Both the position numbers and the translations under genes were made by a program. The notes beneath the pieces were generated by a model that was not told the origin of the DNA, ran no database searches, and saw only the letters and a list, made by a program, of their open reading frames with translations. Of a stretch of DNA of 64,000 bases, positions 26,258 to 36,854 are shown piece by piece (position 1 is the first letter of the stretch; each line of letters begins with the position of its first letter). Source of the DNA: Rhizophagus irregularis (taxonomy: Eukaryota > Glomeromycota > Glomeromycetes > Glomerales > Glomeraceae); contig NC_089431.1 in assembly GCF_026210795.1 (NCBI RefSeq), positions 2,046,001 to 2,110,000 of the forward strand, given 5' to 3'.

Positions 26258-26539
26258 TCAAGATATATAATAAATTAAAAAATATTTCAAGTGTTTTTTA
26301 AAACAAATTAAGAAACTCTTTACACAGGTCGAACAGATGTCATTGTCGCAAAATTTGCCTGGAATTTTTCTGGCAAATTGAGAATTATCCCGGTAAATTG
26401 GGGTAAATTGTGTTACAATTTTGGGATAATGGAGGACTTACAATTTGGCAAATTTTGTCAAAATGGCAAAATTCCTACAAAATTCCTAATTCAAATGTTG
26501 AGAAATTTTTCAGTAAATTATCATTAAATTGTGGGAAAT

Positions 26540-26990
26540 TTTAGGCAAATTTTTAGTAATGTTATGCAAACGAAGTGTAAATTGTGGTGAATTTAGTCAA
26601 ATTTTTAGTAATGTTATGCAAACGTAATGTAAATTGTGGTGAATTTTAGGCAAATTTTTAGTAATGTTATGTAAACGAAGTGCAAATTGTGGTGAATTTA
26701 GTTAAATTTTTAGTAATGTTATGCAAACGTAATGCAAATTGTGGTAAATTATAGTGAATTTTTAGTAATTTTATGCAAACGTAATGCAAATTGTGGTGAA
26801 TTGTAGTGTATTTTTAGTAATGTTATATAAATTGTTGAAAATTTAGGTGAATTTAGTCAAATTTTTAGTAATTTTATGCAAACATAATGCAAATTGTGGT
26901 GAATTTTTAGCAATATTAGGCCAATGTTATGTAAATTGTGATGAATTTTTTGTAATGATACGTAAATTGCAAATTTGAAATAAAAACTTT
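26540..26990. repeat. Left subterminal repeats of element A
   Basis: Eight or so imperfect copies of a unit of about 50-65 bp carrying TTTTTAGTAATGTTATGCAA and ACGTAATGCAAATTGTGGTG. Subterminal repeats of this kind are transposase-binding regions in CACTA elements; that role is inferred here. Confidence 0.7.
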
Positions 26991-27364
26991 CCATTGTTGC
27001 ACAATTTACCGGGAAAATTCTGGTAAATTGTGTATTTTTTTGTCAAATTTTGGAAAAATGGACCATTTTACCAAAATTTAACTTTCAAATGCTAGAAAAT
27101 TTTTAGCAATTTTAGACAATTGAGTGACAATTGTTTGACAATTTTTGGACAATTGAGTGTAAATGTAATATTTTTAAGACAATTTCTGACAATTGAGTAA
27201 TAATTAAGCAACAATTTTGTGTAATTTTATACAAATTTTATAACAATTTATTGATTCTAATTTTATTAACAATTTATCTAATTATTCAATTATAACGTGT
27301 AATTAAGTACAATAATGTTAAAAAAAACAAACATCAAAAAAAACAAAAAGTTTTGAAGATTAAT

Positions 27365-28870
27365 CTTCGAAACTCACCAAGCAAGGAGCCAAAGAACTAT
27401 TATCTTGTTACAATAATCTACAAAAAAAGAAAACCATTCAGTTAGAATGTTTCTTAAAGATAAAACAGAAGTTTCGTAACGAAACGTACGAAACTTACCA
27501 TTTCAGAAGCCATATCCAATACCTGAACGTAAAGTAATGGCTTCTATTCAACAATAGTTTTACGAGATTCATGTTTCCTAAGTTAGCTTCCCAGATATCC
27601 CGAACCTACAAAAAAGAAAAGGAACGTTAGTAAACGGTTCCTAATAAAAAAAAATTTAAGTTTCATGATATTTGTCATGAAACTCACCATTTAAACTGAA
27701 GTTTCGAAGTTATACTTCGAAACCTACACGTTATCCAAACCTAAGTTCGAATCTGGAGGGAGGGACCTACAAAAGAGAATAAGAAATGTTAATAAAACAT
27801 TTCTTTAAAAAACAAACTGAAGTTTTGCAACGTTTTTTTTGTTGCGAAACTTACCAAAGCCGTCATTCCGCTCGAACCTACAAAAAAAATAGAAAAGAAA
27901 CGTTAAAAAATGTTTCTAATAATAAAAAAAAAAACACGGTAAGTTTCGTTGCAAACTTACCACATTTTCACTTTCCAATGATACCCGAATTGGAGACCTA
28001 CAAGAAATGAAAAAGTAAAAGAAACGTTAGAACGTTTCTTAATTAAAAAAAACAAAAAAGATAAGTTTCGTTGATGAAATGAAACTTACATTTTTCCGTT
28101 TCAGAATCCTGGAGCACCGGAACTTACAAAAAAAGTAGAAGAAATGTTAGAGAACGTTTCTTAATTAAAAAGAAAATAAAATATTTTAAGTTTCATTAAA
28201 ATGAAACTTACATGTTGACGTTTCGGAATCTTGGAGATACGAACCTACAAAAAAAGTAAAAGAAACGTTAGAACGTTTCTTAATTAAAAAAATATAATAT
28301 AATAAGTTTCGTTAAGTTTCGTTAAAAACGAAACTTACATTTTCCGTTTTAGGAATCCTGGAGCACCGGAACTACCGAACCTACAAAAAAAGTAAAAGAA
28401 ACGTTATAGAACGTTTCTTAATTAAAAAAAATATAATATAAGTTTCGTTAAAATGAAACTTACATTTCCGTTTTGGCCATTAATGAATATTCATGCTGAA
28501 ACTTGGCGTTCTCCTGCACTACAAAAAAGTAAAAGAAACGTTAAAACGTTTCTTAATTAAAATAAAAATATAAATATAATTAAGTTTCGTTAAACTTACA
28601 TTTCCGTTTTAGAATCGAGGAGGGCCATTAACGAATATTCATGCTGAAACTTGGCGTTCTCCTGACCTACAAAAAAAAGTAAAAGAAACGTTAGAACGTT
28701 TCTTAATTAAAAAATAAAAATATAAGAAGTTTCGCTAAACAAACTTACATTTTGCCATTTCGGAAACCTGGCACCGGAATCTACAAAAATAAAGTAAAAG
28801 AAACGTTAAAACATTTCTTAATAAAGAAAAAAATAAAAAAAAAAATAGTTTCGTAAGATAACAAACTTTA
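27365..28870 (-). repeat. Array of about 12 mini-exon/intron-like modules in element A
   Basis: Read on the minus strand, each module has a donor GTAAGTTTCG or GTGAGTTTCG, whose first bases start a hairpin (GTTTCGTT against AACGAAAC). A T-rich stretch follows, then a second hairpin GAAACGTTCTAACGTTTC with a CTAAC branch-point-like loop, then CTTTTTTTGTAG. The stretches between acceptor and next donor are 21-105 nt and more GC-rich. One example: exon 28339-28380 (42 nt) followed by a 94-nt intron 28245-28338. Exon-like pieces share words such as GCTCCAGGATTC and AAACGGAAA, and two contain GAGAACGCCAAGTTTCAGCA. Their lengths are not multiples of three, so a coding role is doubtful. Confidence 0.75.
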
Positions 28871-28916
28871 CCTGACTTCTCCAAATGTAACGATAATTGC
28901 TATACCAACGGGAAAT

Positions 28917-29010
28917 GGGAAAGGTAAGGGGGAAGGACGAGAGAGAGGGAAGTGGGGAGAGAGAGGGAAGGAGAAACGAGAGGGAGGGTGACGGGAAAAT
29001 GGTGAGAAGA
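28917..29010 (+). repeat. Purine-rich tract of element A
   Basis: About 95 bases almost only of G and A (GGGAAGTGGGGAGAGAGAGG and similar), at the promoter-proximal end of the module array. The equivalent in element B is over three times longer. On the minus strand this is a C/T-rich tract, a common fungal transcription-start context. Confidence 0.6.
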
Positions 29011-29061
29011 AGGAAAGAGCAAAATAAACTAAATTAGTTTTTTTTTAAACTCTAAAAAAAA

Positions 29062-29200
29062 ACTGCGGCTGCGGCTGCAATAGTTTATTTTTAGTATTTT
29101 TAGGTTAGTTAAAAAAATGAACTGCGGCTGCGGCTGCAATAGTTTATTTTTAGTATTTTTAGGTTAGTTAAAAAATGAACTGCGGCTGCGGCTGCAGTTT
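29062..29200. repeat. 59-bp tandem repeat with CGGCTG motifs
   Basis: Two full copies and a partial third of a unit starting ACTGCGGCTGCGGCTGCA and continuing AGTTTATTTTTAGTATTTTT. It is the only strongly GC-rich motif in element A. Element B has in its place a palindrome with ACCGCAGCT arms. Confidence 0.7.
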
Positions 29201-29209
29201 AACCAAGTT

Positions 29210-29256
29210 CATGTCACGTACTCACGTGATACACGTGACATGTATTTTATATAAAT
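29210..29256 (+). promoter_or_regulatory. Paired CACGTG palindrome and TATA box, element A
   Basis: CATGTCACGT (29210-29219) pairs with ACGTGACATG (29233-29242), enclosing CACGTG sites at 29223 and 29232. TATATAAAT follows at 29248 and then AGGGGGC. CACGTG is the E-box bound by bHLH factors. The order E-boxes, then TATA, then T-rich run reads as a plus-strand core promoter and recurs in element B. Confidence 0.6.
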
Positions 29257-29378
29257 AGGGGGCTTTTTCCCGAAACTTTTTTTTTTCTTTTTTTATAATT
29301 TTTTCAATTTAATTGATAGATGTATATATATACTTATATATATACATATATATATATCTATCTAATAAACTTTATGAA

Positions 29379-29460
29379 AAGCCCCTCCTCTGTAAACAGG
29401 TAGAGGCCATAAAGTACCTATGAGGGGAGAGCTATGCTGCTCCTCCGCCTGTTTATAATA
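29379..29460 (+). ncRNA. Candidate structured RNA (pseudoknot-capable) in element A
   Basis: CCTCT (29394) and AGAGG (29402) can close a hairpin whose loop GTAAACAGG can pair with CCTGTTTAT about 45 bases downstream, giving a pseudoknot. A further hairpin GAGC...GCTC lies between. The block is nearly identical in element B, but the loop of the second hairpin differs while its stem is kept. It lies 120-200 bases after the TATA box. This is a hypothesis from base-pairing only; I matched it to no known RNA family. Confidence 0.4.
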
Positions 29461-29539
29461 ATAAAAGAAAAAAATTGAGCCTTTCAGTAGTAAGGTTTAG
29501 TATTAAATTAAACAACATATCACAACACATCGTGTTGTT

Positions 29540-29561
29540 ACATTGTTAATATTAACAATGT
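29540..29561. repeat. 22-bp perfect palindrome
   Basis: Arms of 11 bp starting ACATTGTTAAT, with no spacer. An identical palindrome occurs in element B at 37601-37622. It is preceded by a small hairpin, ACAACAC-ATC-GTGTTGT. It may be a binding site for a dimeric protein. Confidence 0.7.
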
Positions 29562-29639
29562 GTTTAATGTTAAATAATGCGTTTGGAATATAAATATTAT
29601 AAATTTAATAATGTCCGTAATTTACAAATAAATAAAAAT

Positions 29640-30570
29640 TATCATCAATTTTAATGTAATTAAGTGTAATGCTACGTTATCCAATGTAATTGTAGTATTT
29701 TTTTGTGTTCTTTAGTGCAATTCCGCGTTTTTTAGTGCAATTCCGCATTTTCTAGCATAATGTTACATTTTCCAGCATAAATAAAAATTATCCTAATAAT
29801 TTTAATGTAATTAAGTGTAATGCTACGTTATTCAGTGTAATTGTAGTATTTTTTTGTGTTTTTTAGTGCAATTCTGCATTTTTTAGTGCAATTCCACATT
29901 GTCTAGCATAATGTTACATTTTCCAGTATAACGCGAAATTTTCTAAAAAATATGATAATTGTGGTACTTTTTAGTGTAATGCTACATTGTCTAGTGTAAT
30001 TTGGTGAAATGCTACATTTTCCAGTGTAATGCTATATTATTGAGCATTTTCCAAAAAAAAATTGTAACATTTTAACATTCTGACGAAAATGAAACATTTG
30101 ACCAAAAAAACATAAAATTTGCTGAAAATATGCAACATTTGACAAAAAATATAGAATTTTCATAAAAAATGCACATTTGCTAGAAAATTGGAATATTTGA
30201 CAAAATTTGATTTTAATTGATAATTGTTACAACAATTTTATGAAATGTTGTTACAATAATATCGCATTGGAGATAAAATGTGGCATTTTCATAAAAATGC
30301 ACCATTTGCAAGAAAATTGGAACATTTGACAAAAAAAGCAAAATTTGATTTTAATGACAATGTTATAACAATGTCACGAAATGTTACGAAATGTTACATT
30401 TGAGATATAATGTAGCATTTTCCCAAAATTTCATAAAATTTGCTAAATCGGACAATGTTGTAACAATGCTATTCCAAAAAATTGCTCAGCGTAATGCAGC
30501 ATTTTCCACAATTTCCCACCATTTACCAGAAAAATGTGGAATTTGCATTTTTTGAATTTTGGACAATGGT
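29640..30570. repeat. Right subterminal repeats of element A
   Basis: Two repeat classes. The first carries GTGTAATGCTACATTTTCCA and TTTTTAGTGCAATTCCGC. The second carries AAAAATGCACCATTTGCAAG and ACAATGTTATAACAAT. Counterparts occur in the same order in element B. Confidence 0.65.
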
Positions 30571-30589
30571 GCCCCTTCGACCTGTGTTA

Positions 30590-31250
30590 TTAAAAAATAT
30601 TTTAAAAATTTCTTAAACAAAAAATAAATCATTTAAATATATATATATATAAAATTCTATAATTCATTATACAAAATAAAAATTTTACCTATAGTAAAAT
30701 CATTATTGTTAATTTGTTATACAAATAAAAATCTACTTTTTGCATAACTGCTATTTGATTATACAACTCAACCATATGACTTATTAAAAAATTATATACA
30801 GTAGTAGACTTTTATCCTCAAACTTAGTTTCGGCTATTTCCACGCTCATGTTCTGATACAAATATATTTTATATAAAATAAAATTTAACAAATGATATCT
30901 AACTGGGTTATGTAATATTATTTACGTAATAAATGCCATTATTCCCTCGCCTCACAGAAGCACAAAAATCACATTTATCTTCTTCAATGAAACAAGTAAT
31001 AATTTTCATCATTTTGTTAGAGCGAAAAAATAAGGCCCAATATGGGCAAAACTTTATTAAATGCTTCGTTGATAAGTATATACATTAACGGAACGATAAC
31101 CATATGTCTAGAAAATATTAAAACGCAGAAAAATTTGGGAGCTGTGAACACAAAAAAAAATTTAAAACCTCTGAACATGAATGCCCCTTTCAACTTGAAA
31201 TCTTTATTATTCTTTATTATGTAAAATAAAAAATACATTATACCATTAAT
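30590..31250. other. Spacer right of element A
   Basis: AT-rich DNA with no recognised gene; only short frames without features. Confidence 0.35.
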
Positions 31251-32440
31251 TTATAGAAATTTTTTTGGGGTGAATTGCTCCTCATTTTTTAGGCGACTGC
31301 GACCCTCTTTTAGTACCTCATAGAAAACATCTGTATTCTTCCTTGTCCTTGCTTTCCACGATAAAATGACTTTTATGGCTATTATGAGTTTTGAGAAAGC
31401 TTCCACTGTCCTCGGTACCTTGATATTTTGTAAGTCCATCATTATAATTGTGTTTTTCGAAAAGATATTTTGATGCTGATATAGTAAGTTGAAATCCGTT
31501 AGATTGTAAACAATATGTTTTGATATCTATAATTCTAGCTTTTGCAGAAGAAAGAAGCGACATATACAAAGCTGTTAAAATCACTTTTGTGCAGTATTCT
31601 AGCTTTCTGAGATCACCTTTTCTCTTTCTGCGTGTATTTAGAATCCCATCTTCTTGCGCTAAGACTTCTGTACCTAATGAGCTTTTCCATCAAGCTTCGG
31701 ATCACTCTTTCCAACAATGTTTAAGATTTCTTTGAGTTTGTTATAGGATATTGATGCTAACTCTCCGTAATTAAACTTAATATCAGTTTTTTCAAGGAAG
31801 GCGTTTCTCAATAAAGGTGGACGTCTATATGATTGAATTAAATTCACGTTCAGACAAAGCTTGGAGCAAGGTGTCATTTTGTACAAGAAGTAGAAGTGTT
31901 GGAGAAGATGCTGAACATAGATCAAGTCATTTGATGCAGTAGAGTAATTGATTAAATTCTCACCCAGGCACCTGCCTAAGGGTTCCAAGTCTATTACATG
32001 TTACAATATTTTACCTTTTTACTTGACAATTCAATTCCTTCAGTCTCATTTTCTCGCTTTTGAAGAGTTTGTAGTTTAACACCTTTGATTGATACTTCCT
32101 ATGCATGTGCATATTGAGTAAGCTGTTCGCAGAAAAAAAGTGTTAGAATAGACGAATACAGTCCAGATACTTTATATACGTTCTATTCTGATATCTTACC
32201 GCTCTTCCAAATAATATGTTGAGATATCCTAGAGAGGCAGTTTGGATAGCGGTTTTTTCCTCAATTTCCTTCCAGAAGCTGCGTACAACTTTGCACATTA
32301 AGCCTTCGCTGTTCTTTTGTCTGGGAATTTTCTACAAAAGAAGCGTCATTCTTTCTTTGCAACAGGGTACTCGTGAAGAAAATTATCGCAACTTTTTCCG
32401 AGTATTTTTCAGTAATCATTTTTTGCGTCCATTATAATTT
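31251..32440 (-). pseudogene. Degenerate gene of unknown family
   Basis: Less AT-rich than its surroundings. Minus-strand frames line up in order but are broken by stops and frame changes: about 32440-32210, 32150-32020 (LTQYAHA, stop, EVSIKGVKLQTLQKREN), 31988-31674 (LYKMTPCSKLCLNVNLIQSY; ELASISYNKLKEILNIVGKS), 31584-31318 (LSSAKARIIDIKTYCLQSNG) and 31442-31251. Possible introns are GTAAGA...AACAG and GTAAAA. The pieces look like one former protein of 350-400 residues. I recognise no domain. It lies between elements A and B. Confidence 0.45.
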
Positions 32441-32510
32441 ATGAGAGACAAATTATGGGTTTCACGCGTATCAGTATATCGGTATCATATAACTACCCCA
32501 AGAATACCAC

Positions 32511-33140
32511 CAAAAATTTTTGGTAACGTGACTTGATGAGTTTTATTGGTCAGGAACATTTATCTTGTAGATTTCATAAAAAAAAAATTAAAGAAACGTT
32601 TAATTTAAACATTTCTTATCAGTTATAGTCCTTTTCACTTTATAAAATTATTGGTTTTTTTTTATTAAAATAAATGAATATAAAATTATTTATTATTTAG
32701 AAATTTAACAATAAATCTTCGTGTTATTTATATAATTTAATAATAGTAATAAAAAAATAATTTTTACTATGTATTAAATAAAAAAGTCTTATTCTTATTC
32801 AAAACTTGATAGTTTACCTTTATATGTCCAAAGTTGTAAATAAATTTTTATTTAATATAAAAAACGCGTTTTTATTTTTACAACAAAATAAAATACAATA
32901 AGATTAAAAAGTAAATTATAATAAAAAAGAATAATATATATTTTAAGGGAAAAAACACCTATTTATTTATTTATTTTATGGATAGTCAGGAGAAATACAA
33001 TTTAAAACCTATTAAAAACAAATATAAAAAAACATATCTAGAAACCTGACTGAATCAAGATAGTGAAGGTGAGAAGTAAAAACTTGATAGATATATCTAC
33101 TATTTTTAGATTAGTAATACAAAGTGTTACCAAAAATTTT
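32511..33140. repeat. Possible MITE with AAAAATTTTTGGTAAC inverted ends
   Basis: AAAATTTTTGGTAACGTGAC at about 32512 is matched in inverse orientation by GTGTTACCAAAAATTTTT ending near 33141. The interior is A/T-rich and non-coding. No clear target duplication was found, so the element status is weak. Confidence 0.3.
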
Positions 33141-33774
33141 TAGATGGGTTTCTTAATGTATACTGGAACATATGATATTAATGTATGGAACTGGCTGGAA
33201 TTAACGCATATGCATGTGCATAATTCCTAAACTTAGGCCACCAGATATATGTTAAGTTACCTTGGCTTCACCCCTAACATAAGATGGGGCCTTCATAGTT
33301 TATCATATTAGTAAATCACATGATTGGTAGATCTATTAATAATCTTGATAGTATAATCAGTTACTAGCTCTATTCATTTATAGATCGTATCAGATTGATA
33401 CAATAGCCCTGTTCAATTCTAGATCTGACCGGATTGATCGAAAATTTACACCCTTAAATAATTGGTTGCTGATGCGGTCAGTGGTCAGTCATACCGATCT
33501 ACAAAAATTGGTGTTTTTCCCTGATTACGATCTATATAATAAATGACACATCTACACAGGTCGAACAGATGTCATTGTCGCAAAATTTGCCTGGAATTTT
33601 TCTGGCAAATTGAGAATTATCCCGGTAAATTGGGGTAAATTGTGTTACAATTTTGGGATAATGGAGGTCTTACAATTTGGCAAATTTTGTCAAAATGGCG
33701 GAATTCCTACAGAATTCCTAATTCAAATGTTGAGAAATTTTTCAGTAAATTATCATTAAATTGTGGGAAATTTT

Positions 33775-34300
33775 AGGCAAATCTTTAGTAATGATATGCA
33801 AACGAAGTGCAAATTGTGGTGAATTTAGTTAAATTTTTAGTAATTTTATGCAAACGTAATGTAAATTAAGGTGAATTTTAGGCAAATTTTTAGTAATTTT
33901 ATGTAAACGTAATGCAAATTGTAGTAAATTTAGTCAAATTTTTAGTAATTTTATGTAAACGTAATACGAATTGTGGTAAATTTAGTCAAATTTTTAGTAA
34001 TTTTATGTAAACGTAATGCAAATTGTAGTAAATTTAGTCAAATTTTTAGTAATGTTATGCAAACATAATGCAAATTGTGGTAAATTTAGTCAAATTTTTA
34101 GTAATGTTATGTAAACGTAATGCAAATTGTGGTGAATTATAGTGAATTTTAGTAATTTTATGCAAACGTAATGCAAATGGTGGTAAATTGTAGTGTATTT
34201 TTAGTAATGTTATGTAAATTGTTGAAAATTTAGGCGAATTTTTAGCAATGTTATGCAAACGTAATGCAAATTGTGGAAAATTGTGGTGAATTTTGCATTT
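33775..34300. repeat. Left subterminal repeats of element B
   Basis: About nine imperfect copies of the unit of about 55-65 bp with TTTTTAGTAATTTTATGCAA and ACGTAATGCAAATTGTAGTA, matching the left array of element A. Confidence 0.7.
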
Positions 34301-34679
34301 TTTCGGTAAATGTTAGTTAAATCTTTGAATAATTTAGTGAAATTTAGGATAATTTCGGACAATTGAGTGAAAATGTTTTACCGATTTTGGACAATTGAGT
34401 GTAAACGGTATAAAATGCAACATTTTCGAGACAATTTAGTGAAATTTTGCAATAATTTTGGACAATTGTGTGAAATTTAGTAATAATTTTAAACAATTTA
34501 GTGTAAACGCTGTGACAATTTAAAACACTGATTTAATAATTTTACATAATTTATTACAATATTATTTATTAACAAATGCACAATTATTATTTAACGATGA
34601 GAATCTATATTGATCTATATTCATCAGATATCCGATGATCTATGGATAATCCACACCTCTAATTCATTCATGTATCAAA

Positions 34680-36840
34680 TGTCCAGTGCCGAAGTAAAAG
34701 CCGGTGAAAACTTAAAAAAGAAAAAAATGAAACATTAATATACGTTTCGTTGAAAAAAATCAAAATAAAAAACATTTCGAAGTTATATACCTTTGAAATG
34801 TTAAATTCCATACAAGGATCGCCGAACCTAAAAAAAGAAAAAACGAAACGTTAATATATGTTTCGTTGAAAAAAATCAAAATAAAAGATATTTCGAAGTA
34901 TAATATACCTTCAAAATATTGAATTCCTATGTCCATGAGCCACCGAACTAAAAAAAGTTAAAACATTTCGAAGGTATAACAAACATTTCAAGTATACCTT
35001 CGAAATGTTCCCCACTCCATTTCAGTTTTCCCTTTCTCTTTCCCCTTTCGTCTTCACCTTTCCCTTTCATTTTTCCGTTCCTTTAACCTACAAAAAAAAA
35101 AAATAAACGAAACTTTAAACAATGTTTTGTTACATAACAAAAATCCAATAATTTCGAAGTTCTAATACCTTCGAAATGTTGAAACGGCATCCTGGAACCT
35201 TAAAAATGAAAACCGAAAGTTAGTAAACGTTTCATTGTAAATAAAACAAATAAACTTCGAAGGTTCTTATATTTACCTTCAAAATTCTTCCGTACAGAAG
35301 GCGACCGGAAAATAAACTACAAAAATAAAGATAAACGAAACGTTAGTAAACGTTTACTAACATTTCGTTAAACAAAAAAAAAAACAAAATTGATTCGAAG
35401 GTAAATATTTACCTTCGAAATCTCGTCCTGGAGGCGAAGCCATGGATCTATAAAAAAAAACTGAAACGTTAGTTAACGTTTCGTAGAAAAAATTATTAAC
35501 AAAAAAAACGAAAATATTACCTTTCACCCAAAAATTTCGTCCGGCGTTACTACAAAAATAAGAAAAGAAACGTTAGTTAACGTTTCTTAAAAAAATAAAT
35601 AAAAATAAAGTTTCGCAACACAATGTTAAAACTTCCGTTCGTTTCTTTTAAAAAAAATCCAAACGTCCGGAATCAAAAGGAAAAAAGAAACGTTAGTATC
35701 GTTTCAAAAAAAAATTAATAAAATAAAGTTTCGCAACACAATGTTGCGAAACTTACCGTTCAAGTTCGAAATTCATCATCCAAACGTCCGGAATCTAAAA
35801 AAAGGAAAAAAGAAACGTTAGTATCGTTTCTTTAAAAAAAAAATTAATAAAATAAAGTTTCGCAACACAATGTTGCGAAACTTACCGGTTCGTTTCGAAA
35901 TTCATCATCCAAACGTCCGAATCTAAAAAAAAGAAAAAAGAAACGTTAGTATCGTTTCTTTAAAAAAAAAATTAATAAAATAAAGTTTCGCAACACAATG
36001 TTGCGAAACTTACCGGTTCATTTCGAAATTCATCATCCAAACGTCCGGAATCTAAAAAAAGGAAAAAAAAGAAACGTTAGTATCGTTTCTTTAAAAAAAA
36101 AATTAATAAAATAAAGTTTCGCAACATAGCATGTTGTTTTAAAACTTAAACTTACGGCTCATTTCGAAATTCATTATCCAAACGTCCGGAACCTACAAAA
36201 GTAAAAGAAAGAAACGTTAGTTAATCGTTTCTTTTAATAAAAAAAAAATAATTAATTAAGTTTCGCAACGATTCTTTGCGAAACTTACCGTTCGTTTCGA
36301 AATACATTATCCAAACGTCCGGCGTTCCTACAAAAGAAAAGGAAAAGGAAACTTAGAAACGTTTCCTTACAAAAAATTAAAAAATTTTTTTTAAAAAAAG
36401 TTTCGAAGCGAAACGCTTCGAAACTTACCTTTCGGTTTCTCATTTCCCAAAGTCAAACCACCGAAAAATCTATAAAAAAAAAAGAAAGGAAACGTCAGTA
36501 TGTTTCCTAAAAAGAATTTAGAAAAAAAGTTTCGAGGCGAACACCTCGAAACTTACCATTTCGTTTTCTAAGTCGAGTACGCCAAAAAAACCTACAAAAA
36601 AAAAGAATTATTGGAAACGTTAGTAATGTTTCCTAAATTAAAAGATTTTTTTAAAAAAGTTTCAAGGCGAACGCCTCGAAACTTACCGTTTCGTTTTTCC
36701 AAGTTGAATACGGCGAAAAGACCTATAAAAAAAAGAAGATATAGGAAACGTTAGAAACGTTTCCTAAAAAATAAAAAAAATATTAAAGTTTCGAATCGAA
36801 CAATTCGAAACTTACCCTTTTGTTTTTCTGAAAGGAAATT
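34680..36840 (-). repeat. Array of about 17 mini-exon/intron-like modules in element B
   Basis: Same design as in element A. In one clean module, the exon-like piece 35886-35922 (37 nt, TTTGGATGATGAATTTCGAA core) is followed on the minus strand by a 91-nt intron 35795-35885. That intron contains donor GGTAAGTTTCGCAAC, a hairpin with TTGCGAAAC, a second hairpin with TACTAAC at 35817-35823, and acceptor CTTTTTTTTAG about 23 nt beyond the branch-point A. Left modules use GTATA-type donors with a CATTTCGAAG hairpin, while right modules use GTAAGTTTCG. Three consecutive units are almost identical. Exon-like pieces of 37-38 nt would break a reading frame. Confidence 0.75.
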
Positions 36841-36854
36841 TCCGATATTTCTAA

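Larger units (their letters stand above)
26323..30586. mobile_element. Element A: 4.26-kb non-coding transposon, TSD TTA
   Basis: Begins CACAGGTCGAA and ends TTCGACCTGTG, an 11-bp terminal inverted repeat. It is flanked by TTA on both sides (26320-26322, 30587-30589). The layout is a left subterminal array, a minus-strand exon/intron-like array, a purine tract, CGGCTG repeats, paired CACGTG plus TATA, a conserved foldable block, a 22-bp palindrome, and a right subterminal array. It matches element B at both ends and in the central block, in the same orientation. No transposase frame is present, so it must be non-autonomous. CACAG ends with a 3-bp duplication recall CMC (CACTA/EnSpm) elements, but this assignment is inference. 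Confidence 0.85.

Noticed and set aside
26055-26261. 68-codon minus-strand frame
   Set aside because: Lies across the 177-bp MITE and its flank; the repeated IILGCHN words come from the inverted repeats.
27725-27775. GTTCGAATC resembling a tRNA B box
   Set aside because: No acceptor stem, D arm or anticodon arm can be formed around it; it lies inside an exon-like piece of element A.
27786-28010. 74-codon plus-strand frame in element A
   Set aside because: Crosses several repeat modules, has no domain, and is on the strand opposite to the splice-like signals.
27365-28870. CRISPR-like appearance of regularly spaced palindromes
   Set aside because: The setting is a eukaryotic transposon, units vary in length, no Cas genes exist, and splice-signal order explains the spacing better.
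34055-34258. 67-codon minus-strand frame with repeated HNIAKNSPKF-type words
   Set aside because: A direct translation of the subterminal tandem repeat, with no sign of selection on protein.
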